Shown: positions 32,575 through 41,829, numbered from the stretch's first letter. The stretch: DNA of 64,000 nucleotides from Streptomyces niveus (GCF_001723055.1 NZ_MDCR01000114.1:1-64000); one strand, 5' to 3'. Made by a program: numbers and translations. Notes: generated from the sequence alone by a model not told the origin.

Positions 32575-35315
32575 CAGGCGGCTCCGTCCACGGTGTCGGT
32601 ACGGCGCTCGGGCAGGTGGAGGCGGAAGCCGAGGCGCGCGGCGTCGTCGCGCAGGGTGCGGACGAGCTGTCCGGAGAGGCGCTCGCCCTGGCTGACGACC
32701 GGGTCGTCCAGGCGGTGGGCGGCGATCATCGTCTCGGCGGTGCAGGCGTACGTGACGCCGTACGGCAGCCCGAAGTCGAGACCGGTGTCGCGGTCGCCCG
32801 GCATCCGGATCAGGCCGCCCGCGACCACCATGACGTCGGGGCGCTTCCTCCGTACGTCGTCGCCGACGTTCGGGGGCTGCGACACGTCGCACACGGCGGC
32901 GTTGCGGCGCAGCAGGTCGGGGCGGACGATCTGGTCGGGGGTGGAGGTGGCGGCGAGGATCAACTCGCCGCCGGGCAGGGCGTCTTCGGCGGAGAGCGAG
33001 GTCGTCAGCAGCCCGTCCGCGGCGAGTTGGCGCGCGATCCCGGCGGCGTCCACGGCGTCCGCGCCGTCCTTCGCCAGCCGCAGCGCGGCTCGGGCGAGCG
33101 CGCCGTACCCGGACTCCTCGCTCCCCGACGCCGACTCGCCGCCCAGGCCCACGAGATGGGCGGCAACGTCCTCGGCGACGGCGGCCAGACGCTGTTCGCT
33201 GCGCTCGGGGTGGGCGGGATTGCCGACCAGGACCAGCCGGCCCACCCGCTCGGCGAGCAGCAGGCTGGAGGCCCGGCCGATGGCGCCGGCCGCGCCCAGG
33301 ACCACCGCCCCCGCGTTGGCGAGGTCGGTCCCCTGGCGGTGCGCGGCCTGTTGCAGACCGTCGACCCCGGCGGCGACCGTGTAGGCGTTGCCGGTGGTGA
33401 TCGGCACCCCGCGGTCGTCGAGGGCGGCGGCGTTGGCGGTCACCACGGAGGTGTACGCGCCGAGACCGACGAGCTGCGCCCCGCGCCGTACCGCCTCGTC
33501 CACGGCCTGCTGCACCAGTTCGGTGGCCTGCTCGGCGGGCATGTCGAGCAACCGCCTGGCGCCGTAGGGAAGGGCGAAGATCTCGCCGTACGAGGTCTGG
33601 CCGCCGTCCGTCACGACGCGGCACGAGCCGACGAACATGGCGGCGGGGGTGTCGACGTTGCGGCACTGGTTCATCCGGTCGAAGAGGACGCGTACCTGAT
33701 CGCCGGGCAGACCGAGCCTGTTGTCGTAACTCGCGTAACTGGCCAGGTCGGTGGGGTGCGCCACGAAGGCCCAGCGGGGCTCGCCCTCGCGAGGGGCGAC
33801 GGGGTGCTCGACGGGCGGACGCTCGCCGGTGGCCACCCGCGCGTCCGCGTCCGGTGCCTTCGAGATGACACCCGCGGGCAGCAGATGACGGAAGAAGCGC
33901 GCGCTGTCCCCCGCCTCGATGAGTTCCAGCCCGCGGTGCAGTGCCTCCACGAGCGTCCGGCACTCGTCCTCGGAGACCGTGAGCGGCGGCTCGACCCGCA
34001 GGACGCTGTTGGAGAAGTACGTGGGCGCCAGCCGGATGCCCTCGTTGCGCAGCAGATAGCCGCAGAGGAACCCGGCGAGACCCTCCTGGCCGGCCAGCGA
34101 GCGGAAGAGTCCCTGGTGCGGGAAGACGTCCGGATCGGTCGTCAACTCCACGCCCATCAGCAGCCCTTGGCCCCGGACGTCGGTCACCAGGCGCGGATGC
34201 GCGGCACGGACCTCCTCAAGGCCCTTGCGGAGCAGGTCGGCCCGGTCGGCCACCTCACGCACCAGGGCCTGGCCGTTCTCGGTGAGCAGTTCGAGCGACC
34301 GGAGTCCGACCCGGGAGCAGAACGCGTTGCCGCCGAAGGTCGACGTGTGCCGCAGGCCGAAGTCCTCGCTGAGCGAGGACTCGCCGAAGAGCACGGCGCC
34401 GATGGGCACCATGCCACCGCCGAGCGCCTTGGCCAGCGGCATGATGTCCGGGACGACCCCGCTGTGCTCGCACCCGAACAGCCGTCCCGTACGGCCGAGT
34501 CCGGTCTGCACCTCGTCGATCACCAGGCGCGCCCCGTACCGGGTGCACAGCTCCCGCGCGGCCAGCAGGAACTCGTGGGACGCGAGGTGGATGCCGCCCT
34601 CGCCCTGGACCGTCTCCACCAAGAACGCGGCGATGTTCCCGCCGTCCTCGGCGAACAGCTCGGTCAGCGCCCCGACGTCGTTGAACGGGACGTGCCCGAA
34701 GCCGGAGACGGGTGCGCCGAACGGCTCCTGGTAGCGCGGGCGTCCGGTCGCGGACAGCGCGCCGAGTGTCTTGCCGTGGAAGGAGTCGCTGGTGGCGACG
34801 ACGCGGTGGCGTCCGGTGGCGGCGCGGGCGATCTTGATGGCCGCCTCGACCGCCTCCGCGCCGCTGTTGCAGAACCACGCCTGGGTGAGACCGGGCGGGG
34901 CGGCCTCGACCAGCCGCTCGGCGAGCAGTGCCGCCGCGCCCTGCACGGAGGGCTGCGTCAGGCTCGGTTCGGCCGACTCGCGCAGGTCGGCGACAGCCTC
35001 CCAGACACGGGGCGGGTTGTGCCCGAAGGGCAGGGCTCCGTAGGCGCCGGCGAAGTCGAGATACGCGTTGCCGTCGGCGTCGTAGAGGGACGTGCCCGAG
35101 CCGCGCACATAGGTGATGTCGAGGCCGAGCCCGTCGAGGGTCCGGGCGATGTACGGGTTGACGTGCCGCCGGTAGCGGTCGGCGGTGGTGTCGCGGGCCG
35201 CGAGTCCTTCGAGACGGCGGCGCAACTCGGCCCGCCTGTCGTCCCCGTGGCCGGGGGCGGCGTCCTTGTGCGGCGCCCCGGAGTCGTACTGCGTGTCCAT
35301 CACGTTCTCGTCCAC
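32574..35315 (-). CDS. Fused class III aminotransferase / acyl-ACP reductase
   Basis: A protein of 913 residues from the GTG at 35315, placed 7 bp after the PKS stop with GGTGA upstream (an ATG 5 codons later is also possible). Residues about 40-460 form a class III PLP aminotransferase: WFCNSGAEAVEAAIK, DSFHGKTLGALSATG, LVIDEVQTGLGRTG and Lys296 in MPLAKALGGG. Residues about 510-905 resemble cyanobacterial-type acyl-ACP reductase: VGLGAYTSVVTAN, ITTGNAYTVAAG and the Rossmann motif VVLGAAGAIGRASSLLLAE (about 671-689), with a Cys in NQCRNVDTP. The known parallels are PigE and TamH, which reduce an acyl thioester to an aldehyde and then aminate it, but there I recall the reductase coming first. 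The likely reaction is acyl-ACP to fatty aldehyde to primary amine, releasing the chain from the PKS. Confidence 0.85.
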   Translation of the reverse strand: MDENVMDTQYDSGAPHKDAAPGHGDDRRAELRRRLEGLAARDTTADRYRRHVNPYIARTLDGLGLDITYVRGSGTSLYDADGNAYLDFAGAYGALPFGHNPPRVWEAVADLRESAEPSLTQPSVQGAAALLAERLVEAAPPGLTQAWFCNSGAEAVEAAIKIARAATGRHRVVATSDSFHGKTLGALSATGRPRYQEPFGAPVSGFGHVPFNDVGALTELFAEDGGNIAAFLVETVQGEGGIHLASHEFLLAARELCTRYGARLVIDEVQTGLGRTGRLFGCEHSGVVPDIMPLAKALGGGMVPIGAVLFGESSLSEDFGLRHTSTFGGNAFCSRVGLRSLELLTENGQALVREVADRADLLRKGLEEVRAAHPRLVTDVRGQGLLMGVELTTDPDVFPHQGLFRSLAGQEGLAGFLCGYLLRNEGIRLAPTYFSNSVLRVEPPLTVSEDECRTLVEALHRGLELIEAGDSARFFRHLLPAGVISKAPDADARVATGERPPVEHPVAPREGEPRWAFVAHPTDLASYASYDNRLGLPGDQVRVLFDRMNQCRNVDTPAAMFVGSCRVVTDGGQTSYGEIFALPYGARRLLDMPAEQATELVQQAVDEAVRRGAQLVGLGAYTSVVTANAAALDDRGVPITTGNAYTVAAGVDGLQQAAHRQGTDLANAGAVVLGAAGAIGRASSLLLAERVGRLVLVGNPAHPERSEQRLAAVAEDVAAHLVGLGGESASGSEESGYGALARAALRLAKDGADAVDAAGIARQLAADGLLTTSLSAEDALPGGELILAATSTPDQIVRPDLLRRNAAVCDVSQPPNVGDDVRRKRPDVMVVAGGLIRMPGDRDTGLDFGLPYGVTYACTAETMIAAHRLDDPVVSQGERLSGQLVRTLRDDAARLGFRLHLPERRTDTVDGAA

Positions 35316-35322
35316 GGTGTCG

Positions 35323-38300
35323 TCACCATTCTTCGCGGTTCTCAAGAGTGCTCAGCAGTTCGGCCACTTCGGCCTCGGACAGCTCGTCGATGCGTTCCAG
35401 GGCGGCGCGTGCCTCGTCGTTGGACGTGAGCCGGCGCTCGGGCAGGGCGAGCCTGCGGGCGATCTCCCGGAGGCTGGCGCCCTCGGTCAGCGCCGTCAGG
35501 GGGATCGCCGTGCCGAGTTCGTTCTCCAGCCGGCTCTTGAGTTCGACGAAGACGACGGAGTCGACGTCGAAGTCACGGGTCGGGTGGTCGACGCTCAGCG
35601 CGCCGGGGTCGACCTCCATGGCCTCGGCCACGGTCTCCAGGAGGAGGGCGAGCACCCTCGCCCCGGGGTCGTCGCCGTGGGCTTCGTGGGCGTGGGCTTC
35701 GTGCGCGTGGGCTTCGTGGGCGTGGGCGGCCCCGGGGTCGTCGTGCGCGGCGGCCGGGGAGGATGGTGCGGTCGCGGAGAAGGGCGAGGCCTGCCCCGGG
35801 GGACTCTCCGCGACCGCGGTCTGTGGTGGCCCGCCGGTGCCGGCGGGCGATCGGGTGCCGGGGATCCAGTGCGCGCGCCGCTGCCAGGGATAGGTAGGCA
35901 GCGGGAAGGTGTCCGGCGGACCGGGGTGCAGGGCTTCCCAGTTGACGTCGCAGCCGGCCTCCCACAGGTCGCCGGCGGCCTTCCAGAGGCAGGCCGCCTC
36001 GTGGCGTTCACCGCGCAGCGTCGACACGGCGACGCCGTCCACTCCGCGGTCGCGCAGGGCTCGCCGCAGGTGCGAGGTGAGGGCGGGGTGCGGTCCGATC
36101 TCGACGAACGACGTCACGCCCGCGTCGAAGAGGGTGTCCACGGCCTCGGTGAAGAGCACGGGACGCGCCGCGTTCGCCGCCCAGTGCTCCGCGTCCAGGG
36201 ACCGGCCGTCGACCCGGCCGCCGGTCGTGGTCGAGAACAGCGCGATGCCCTCGGCCTTCGTACGGAGGCCGCCGAGCGCGCTTCGGATCTCCTCGGCGGC
36301 CGGCCCCAGACCGGGGCTGTGGAAGGCGTAGTCGGTCTCCAGCGCGGTGGTGCGCCAGGGGGGCAGCAGCGCCTGTACGGCGGCCAGCCGCGACGCGGGG
36401 CCCGACAGTACGACGGTCCCCGGCGCGTTGAGCGCCGCGATGCCGACGGTGGCGAGCGACGCGTCGCGTTCCGTCAGGCGGTCGAGCAGCGCCTGGACCT
36501 CGGGGGCCCCGGCCCGTACGGCGAGCATGGCGCCGCCGGTGGCGTGCCGGTGCAGCGCCTCGCCGCGGGCGAGGAGCACCTGGACGGCCTCCGTACGGCC
36601 GAGGGAGCCGGCGGCGACGGCCGCCGCCACCTCCCCGACGCTGTGGCCCGTCACCGCGTCCGGGGTCAGCCCCCAGGCGCGCAGCCGTGCGGTGACGGCG
36701 AGTTGGAGGGCGACGATGCCGATCTGGGCGAAGCGGGTGTCCTTGAGCGCGCGGGCCGAGTCGGGGCCGCGCAGTGTCTCCAGGAGCGGCGGGCCGCCGG
36801 CGCGGGTGATCGCCTCGTCCCAGCGGGCGAGTTCACCGGCCACGAGGGGGTCGCGGTCGGCCAGTCGCATGCCCATACGGGGCCACTGGCCGGACTGTCC
36901 CGAGTAGACGAACGCGAGCCTGGGCCGGCCCGCCCGGTGTGGCGGGGTCGTCGCCAGCCGTTCCCCGGCCCGGCGCACCGCGGCGGGCAGGTCCTCCGCC
37001 AGCTCGGCCGTGACGGCGACCCGTACGGGGTGGTGGGCACGGCGGCGCGCGGCGATCGAGGCGGCGGCCGTCAGCGCGGCGGCCGGGGCCCCTTCCAGGG
37101 CGCGGGCGGTGCGGTCGACGTGCGCGGCCAGTGCCTCGGGCGAGCGCGCGGACAGCGGCATCAGGACGGCCGGTCCCCCGGTGTCCGGAGCGTGGCCGCG
37201 CGCGGCCTCGGCCGCCGTCCGGGCTTCGCGTACGGCGGGGACGGCGTCCGGGTGGGCGAGGATGGCGTGGGCGTTGGTGCCGCCGAAGCCGAAGGAGCTG
37301 ACCGCCGCGTACCGCCGTGCGGAGTCGGTCCAGGACTCCTCCTGGCGGGCGATCGCGAACCGCTGCCCCGTCAGGTCGATGCGCGGGTTGAGCGCGTCGA
37401 TGTTGATCTGCGGGGGTACGGTGCCGTGCTTCAGGGCGCCCAGCGTCTTCAGTACGGAGGCGATGCCGGCGGCGAACTCCAGGTGCCCCAGGTTGGCCTT
37501 GACCGAGCCGAGCCAGCAGATGGGGTCCTCGGCGGTGGCGCCGTAGACGTCGCGCAGCGCCGAGAACTCGATCGGGTCGCCCAGCGGCGTACCGGTGCCG
37601 TGCGTCTCCACGAACGTGATGTCGGACGGCGCGAGACCCGAGGTCTTGAGCGCTCCGGACAGGAGCAGGGACTGGGCGACCGGGGAGGGGGCGGTGAGTC
37701 CGTTGGTGCGGCCGTCCTGGTTGGTGGTGGTGGCGAGGATGACGGCCTCGATCGGGTCGCCGTCGGCGAGGGCGTCGGACAGCCGTTTGAGGGCCACCAC
37801 ACCGAGGCCCTCGCCGCGGACCATGCCGTCCGCGTCGGCGGCGAACGCCTTGCAGCGGCCGTCCGGTGCCATCGGCAGGGCGCGCCCGGTCAGCGTGGAC
37901 GACAGGGGCGAGAGGATCAGGCTGACGCCGCCGGCGACGGCGCGCCTGCTCTCGCCCGTACGCAGACTCTGGCAGGCCAGGTGCAGGGCCACGAGGGAGG
38001 AGGAGCAGGCGGTGTCGACGGCGATGCTGGGGCCGCGCAGGCCGAGTTCGTACGAGACACGGTTGGCGATCATGTTGCGCGCGGTGCCGGTGGCCAGCCT
38101 GCTGCCGATTCCGTCGCCCGCGGCGAGCGCGGTGAGCAGATAGTCCTGGTGGCCGACGCCCAGGAAGATCCCGGTGGGCGTGCGGCGCATCTCGTCCGGT
38201 GTCCAGCCGGCCCGCTCCGCGCACTCCCAGACCGCTTCGAGGGTGAGGCGCTGCTGCGGGTCCATGAGGTCGGCCTCGGCGGACGAGATGCCGAAGAACC

Positions 38301-38616
38301 CGGAGTCGAAGCCGTCGACTCCGTCCAGCAGCGCGGCGTGGCGTGGGATACGGCCGAAGGCCGGGTCGTCGAGGCCGTCGAAGTCGACGCCGCTCCAGCG
38401 CTCGCCGGTCAGCGGCCGGACCAGGTCGCGGCCGGCGCGCAGCGAATCCCAGAGCGCGTCGGGGGTGTCGGCGCCGCCCGGCAGCCGGCACGCGGAGCCG
38501 ACGACGGCGACGGGCTCGCCGGGGTCGGGGGTACGGGAGCGCAACTCGGCGATCTCCCGGCGCAGTTCACTGATCAACGCGTCGTTGTCCGGCCCGCCGC
38601 CGGTGGCAGCGGTCAT
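35323..38616 (-). CDS. Type I polyketide synthase module, KS-AT-ACP
   Basis: A 1097-residue protein. The ketosynthase (about 35-460) has Cys204 in DTACSSSL, His339 in VETHGTGTPLG and His378 in KANLGHLEFAAG, a complete triad. The acyltransferase (about 565-860) has Ser659 in GHSVGE and YAFH (763-766) at the extender-selecting position, between the malonyl HAFH and methylmalonyl YASH forms. A linker with an Ala-His-Glu repeat (about 964-981) leads to an ACP with Ser1020 (DFDVDSVVFVE). No KR, DH, ER or thioesterase is present, so a single unreduced extension, or reduction in trans, is expected. It is coupled to the ACP gene before it, and the reductase/aminotransferase follows. I infer that it extends an acyl chain delivered by the acyl-AMP ligase and ACP. 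Confidence 0.93.
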   Translation of the reverse strand: MTAATGGGPDNDALISELRREIAELRSRTPDPGEPVAVVGSACRLPGGADTPDALWDSLRAGRDLVRPLTGERWSGVDFDGLDDPAFGRIPRHAALLDGVDGFDSGFFGISSAEADLMDPQQRLTLEAVWECAERAGWTPDEMRRTPTGIFLGVGHQDYLLTALAAGDGIGSRLATGTARNMIANRVSYELGLRGPSIAVDTACSSSLVALHLACQSLRTGESRRAVAGGVSLILSPLSSTLTGRALPMAPDGRCKAFAADADGMVRGEGLGVVALKRLSDALADGDPIEAVILATTTNQDGRTNGLTAPSPVAQSLLLSGALKTSGLAPSDITFVETHGTGTPLGDPIEFSALRDVYGATAEDPICWLGSVKANLGHLEFAAGIASVLKTLGALKHGTVPPQINIDALNPRIDLTGQRFAIARQEESWTDSARRYAAVSSFGFGGTNAHAILAHPDAVPAVREARTAAEAARGHAPDTGGPAVLMPLSARSPEALAAHVDRTARALEGAPAAALTAAASIAARRRAHHPVRVAVTAELAEDLPAAVRRAGERLATTPPHRAGRPRLAFVYSGQSGQWPRMGMRLADRDPLVAGELARWDEAITRAGGPPLLETLRGPDSARALKDTRFAQIGIVALQLAVTARLRAWGLTPDAVTGHSVGEVAAAVAAGSLGRTEAVQVLLARGEALHRHATGGAMLAVRAGAPEVQALLDRLTERDASLATVGIAALNAPGTVVLSGPASRLAAVQALLPPWRTTALETDYAFHSPGLGPAAEEIRSALGGLRTKAEGIALFSTTTGGRVDGRSLDAEHWAANAARPVLFTEAVDTLFDAGVTSFVEIGPHPALTSHLRRALRDRGVDGVAVSTLRGERHEAACLWKAAGDLWEAGCDVNWEALHPGPPDTFPLPTYPWQRRAHWIPGTRSPAGTGGPPQTAVAESPPGQASPFSATAPSSPAAAHDDPGAAHAHEAHAHEAHAHEAHGDDPGARVLALLLETVAEAMEVDPGALSVDHPTRDFDVDSVVFVELKSRLENELGTAIPLTALTEGASLREIARRLALPERRLTSNDEARAALERIDELSEAEVAELLSTLENREEW
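35676..35728 (-). repeat. 15-bp tandem repeat encoding a histidine-rich PKS linker
   Basis: About 3.4 copies of GTGGGCTTCGTGGGC (plus-strand reading) lie between the AT and ACP domains and encode Ala-His-Glu-Ala-His units on the minus strand. The copies are almost identical, which points to recent slippage expansion, so copy number may vary between strains. Confidence 0.8.
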
Positions 38617-38897
38617 GACGTGGCCGCGAGATGACGGGCCAGTTCGGTCACGGTGGCGTGGCCGAAGAACGACTCGGGCGGCACCTCGCGCCCCAGGGCG
38701 TCGGAGACGCGTCCCGACACGGCGACGACTCCGGCGGAGTCCAGCCCGAGGTCGCTGAAGGCGGCGTCGGGGTCGACGCGGGTCCCCGGGGGAAGTTCCA
38801 GGTCGGCGACTATCGCCTCTTCCATGACCGCGGCGATGTGCGCCTCGGTGTGGCGACCGCCGTTCCGCTCGTTCACGATTCCCCGTTCGGTGTTCAC
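38613..38897 (-). CDS. Stand-alone acyl carrier protein
   Basis: A 94-residue ACP between the acyl-AMP ligase and PKS genes, overlapping both by 4 bp (GTGA before, ATGA after). The phosphopantetheine site is the Ser in LGLDSAGVVAV, followed by PPESFFGHATVTELARHL, the usual helix 3-4 region. The first ten residues may be an unneeded extension, since another start is possible near NERNGG. It is the natural acceptor for the fatty acyl-adenylate made by the ligase and donor to the PKS ketosynthase. Confidence 0.9.
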   Translation of the reverse strand: MNTERGIVNERNGGRHTEAHIAAVMEEAIVADLELPPGTRVDPDAAFSDLGLDSAGVVAVSGRVSDALGREVPPESFFGHATVTELARHLAATS

Positions 38898-40825
38898 ACG
38901 TGTCCCTTCTCCAGCGCCAGTGACTGCGGTTGGGTCTGCGGTTGCGTCTGCTGGGGCGAGTGCGGGGCCACCGCGCTCCCCGGCCAGCCGGCTAGCGGGT
39001 TGAACCCGGCCGTGGCCCAGCGTCTGGCCGCCTCCCGGCGCCGTACCTTTCCGCTGGTCGTCCGTGGCACGGCGCCGGGCTTGAGCAGCTCGACCGCCCT
39101 GACCGCGATGCCGTGCGACTCGGTGACCGCGCGGCGTACGGCGGTGAGGACCGCGTCGTGGTCCCGGTCACGCCCGTAGTCGGCGAGTTCGACCAGCAGC
39201 ACCAGCTCCTCGGCGCCCACGACGCCGTCGACCGGCACCCCGACGGCGGCGACCCGGCCGACCGCGGCGTGGGCGGTCTCGACGGTCGCCTCCAGGTCCT
39301 GGGGGTGGTGGTTGACGCCGTTGTGGACGATGACGTCCTTGCGGCGGCCGACGATGTGCAACTGGCCGCCGTGCATGACGCCGAGGTCCCCGGTACGCAG
39401 ATAGCGCCGGTCCGAGCCCTGTACGGCCGCGCCGAAGGTCGCGTCGGTCGAGCCGGGCCGGTTCCAGTAGCCGCCGGCGACGCTGGGCCCGCTGACCCAG
39501 ATCTCGCCCACCTCGCCGTCCGGCAGGTGGACCTGCGCGTCGGGATCGACGACGGCGACCTCGGTGTCGTCGGTGAAGCTCCGCCCGCAGCCGACCAGGG
39601 TCAGTGCCCGGTCGCCGCCGCTCTCCCCCGCGCCGTGATTCCCGGGGCTGCTCACCCGGCCTTCGCGCAGGGCCTGTTGGGACGCCTCGGTCAGCGCGGG
39701 CTCGGCCTGCCGGTCGACGCAGCTCACACAGAGCGTCGCCTCGGCGAGCCCGTAGACCGGCATCATCGCGCGGGGCTCCAGCCCCCAGGGCGCGTACGCC
39801 TCGGTGAAGTCCTCGATGGTGCGCGGGCGTACGGGCTCGGCGCCGCTGAGCGCGTGCCGCAGACAGGACAGGTCGAGTCCGGCGCGGCGCTTCTCGGCGA
39901 CTTTGCGCGCGGCGGTGGCGTAGCCGAAGTCGGGCGCGATGGTGATCGTGGCGCGGGACTGCGAGATCTCGTGGAGCCAGGAGGCCGGGTCGCGCAGGAA
40001 GGCGGCGGGGGTGCTCATGCGTACGCTCATACCGGCCCAGAGCGGGTGGCAGATCATCCCGATGAGGCCCATGTCGTGGAAGAGCGGCAGCCATCCGACG
40101 GCGGTCTGTCCGGGGCCGGAGCCCAGGTTCCTGGCCAGGCCGGCCGAGTTGTGGACGAGGTTGGCGTTCGAGACCATCACGCCCTTCGGCTCCGAGGTGG
40201 AGCCCGAGGTGTACTGGAGCAGCGCCAGGCTCTCGGGCCGCCCCAGGGGCGCGGGCAGGGGGGTGGGCGGCGAAGCGGCACCGGCCGGGGAGCGTTCCGT
40301 CCCGTACGTCGTCGGGTCGAGCAGCAGGGGCGGCCGAAGCCCCGCCCGCTCGGCCAGGGTCCGCAGCCGCTCGTGCAGCGCGCGCTCGGCGAGGACGGCG
40401 GCCGGCCGGCAGTCCTGGAGGATCGCCAGGGCCCGCTGGTCGTACTTGTCGCCCGCGCGGGCGGTGGACAGGGCCGGCGGGTGGAAGGTGACCGCGACGG
40501 CGTCCGCCATGAGGCAGGCGAAGAACGACGCGACGTAGTCGAGCCCGTTGGGCAGCGCGATCAGGACGAAGGGCCGGTCGTGGCCGTCGCCGGGCAGCGG
40601 CGCCAGGGCGGCGCCGAGAACGCTCGCGCGCAGGTGCAGCCCGGCGTAGGTGTGGGTGCGGGGCTCGCCGGTGCTGCCCCGGTAGGTGACGGCCGCCCGG
40701 TCGGGCATCGCGGCCGCGTGCGCGGCGAGGGCGTGCGCGAGTGTCGGCACCTCGCGCGGGTCGGGCAGCTGGTGCGGGTCGGGCAGTCCGGGTGTGTCGG
40801 GCAGGTGGCGCGTGTCGTGCGGCAT
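38894..40825 (-). CDS. Fatty acyl-AMP ligase (FAAL)
   Basis: A 643-residue adenylating enzyme; the ATG at 40825 overlaps the upstream stop by one base (TGATG). Motifs are LLQYTSGSTSEPKGVMVSN (P-loop), GWLPLFHDMGLIGMICHPLW, MPVYGLAEATLCVSC, YLRTGDLGVMHGGQLHIVGR and PRTTSGKVRRREAAR with the catalytic Lys. These follow the long-chain FAAL pattern rather than CoA ligases. FAALs activate free fatty acids as AMP esters and hand them to an ACP; the ACP gene is next. It should choose the starter lipid of the cluster. Confidence 0.92.
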   Translation of the reverse strand: MPHDTRHLPDTPGLPDPHQLPDPREVPTLAHALAAHAAAMPDRAAVTYRGSTGEPRTHTYAGLHLRASVLGAALAPLPGDGHDRPFVLIALPNGLDYVASFFACLMADAVAVTFHPPALSTARAGDKYDQRALAILQDCRPAAVLAERALHERLRTLAERAGLRPPLLLDPTTYGTERSPAGAASPPTPLPAPLGRPESLALLQYTSGSTSEPKGVMVSNANLVHNSAGLARNLGSGPGQTAVGWLPLFHDMGLIGMICHPLWAGMSVRMSTPAAFLRDPASWLHEISQSRATITIAPDFGYATAARKVAEKRRAGLDLSCLRHALSGAEPVRPRTIEDFTEAYAPWGLEPRAMMPVYGLAEATLCVSCVDRQAEPALTEASQQALREGRVSSPGNHGAGESGGDRALTLVGCGRSFTDDTEVAVVDPDAQVHLPDGEVGEIWVSGPSVAGGYWNRPGSTDATFGAAVQGSDRRYLRTGDLGVMHGGQLHIVGRRKDVIVHNGVNHHPQDLEATVETAHAAVGRVAAVGVPVDGVVGAEELVLLVELADYGRDRDHDAVLTAVRRAVTESHGIAVRAVELLKPGAVPRTTSGKVRRREAARRWATAGFNPLAGWPGSAVAPHSPQQTQPQTQPQSLALEKGHV

Positions 40826-41829
40826 CAGTGTGCGGGCCCCTCTGCGAGCCATCGGTCGACGGCGACGATGGATTCGTGCAACGGCGTGTGGCGCAGGCCG
40901 AGTTCGTTCTGGGCGCGGGTGGTGTCGTAGTACAGGTGGTTGACCATGAGGGCGGTGTTCTCCGGCACCACGAAGGGGGATCTCATCGGGTCCCGGCTGA
41001 AGACGCCGAGCACGGCGCCCAGCCGTCCGGCGGCGCGGATCAGCGGACCGGGCACGGCGAAGCGGGGCTCACGGGAGCCGACGGCGCGGCAGATCTGGGC
41101 GCACAGTTCGCGGTAGGTGAGGTTCGCCGACGAGACGATGTAGCGGCGGCCCGGTCGGCCCTTGGTCATGGCCGCCCGCATGCCGTGCAGCATGTCCTCG
41201 ACGGCGCACATGGACACGCCGCCCGGCGGATAGCCGATCAGCTTGCCGCGCCGCGCGGTGTCCACGAGCATGGCCCAGCCGTAACGCGGGTGGCTGTACG
41301 GGGCGATGACCGCGCCCAGGTTGACGAACACGACCTCGGCGCCGCTCTCCTCGGCCGCGCGCAGCGCCTCCCGCTCGCCGGCCCGCTTGGTCAGCATGTA
41401 GCTGTTGCGGGTGACGGTCCGGACGACGTCGAAGTCCTCGTCGGCCAGCTCCCCGCGGGGCGGGTAGCCGATCGCCGAGATGGACGAGGCGTGTACGACG
41501 CGGCGCACGCCCTCTTCGCCGGCGGCGCGGACGATGTTGCCCACGCCGCGTACGTTGATCTCCTCCATCACGGAGTGCAGCCGGTTGAGGGTCACGGCGA
41601 CGCCGGCGAAGTGGTAGATCTCGTCGATGCCGCGCACGGCCTCGCGCAGCCCCCGCGGGTCCCGGATGTCCGCGTACCGGGTCTCGTACCGCCCGGCGTG
41701 CCGCACCAGACCTCCGGGGCCCTCACCGGGCTTGAGCAGGGCGACGACGTCGTCACCGGCGTCGATACGGTCCCGTGCGAAGGCCGATCCGAGGCTTCCG
41801 GAGGCGCCGGTGATCAGAATGCGGCTCAC
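40825..41829 (-). CDS. Extended SDR / NAD-dependent epimerase-dehydratase-like
   Basis: A 334-residue protein from a GTG that overlaps the upstream stop (GTGA). It has ILITGASGSLGSAFARD (nucleotide-binding TGxxGxxG), YHFAGVAVT, HASSISAIGY and the catalytic YMLTK (Tyr-x-x-x-Lys), all typical of extended short-chain reductases such as dihydroflavonol reductase or 3-beta-hydroxysteroid dehydrogenase-like enzymes. In an operon whose PKS lacks a ketoreductase, it is a candidate to reduce the beta-keto group in trans or to act on the aldehyde or amine product. Substrate assignment is inference. Confidence 0.85.
   Translation of the reverse strand: MSRILITGASGSLGSAFARDRIDAGDDVVALLKPGEGPGGLVRHAGRYETRYADIRDPRGLREAVRGIDEIYHFAGVAVTLNRLHSVMEEINVRGVGNIVRAAGEEGVRRVVHASSISAIGYPPRGELADEDFDVVRTVTRNSYMLTKRAGEREALRAAEESGAEVVFVNLGAVIAPYSHPRYGWAMLVDTARRGKLIGYPPGGVSMCAVEDMLHGMRAAMTKGRPGRRYIVSSANLTYRELCAQICRAVGSREPRFAVPGPLIRAAGRLGAVLGVFSRDPMRSPFVVPENTALMVNHLYYDTTRAQNELGLRHTPLHESIVAVDRWLAEGPAH

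Noticed and set aside
32616-35429. A 937-codon plus-strand frame opposite the aminotransferase/reductase gene
   Set aside because: No recognisable domain, and composition is that of a reverse-complement frame.
35676-35728. Short tandem repeat considered as a CRISPR-like array
   Set aside because: The units are 15 bp with no spacers and are in frame inside the PKS linker.
35185-38634. A 1149-codon open frame on the plus strand opposite the PKS gene
   Set aside because: It is an antisense shadow of high third-position GC; the minus strand shows intact KS, AT and ACP motifs, and the plus-strand translation has no domain.
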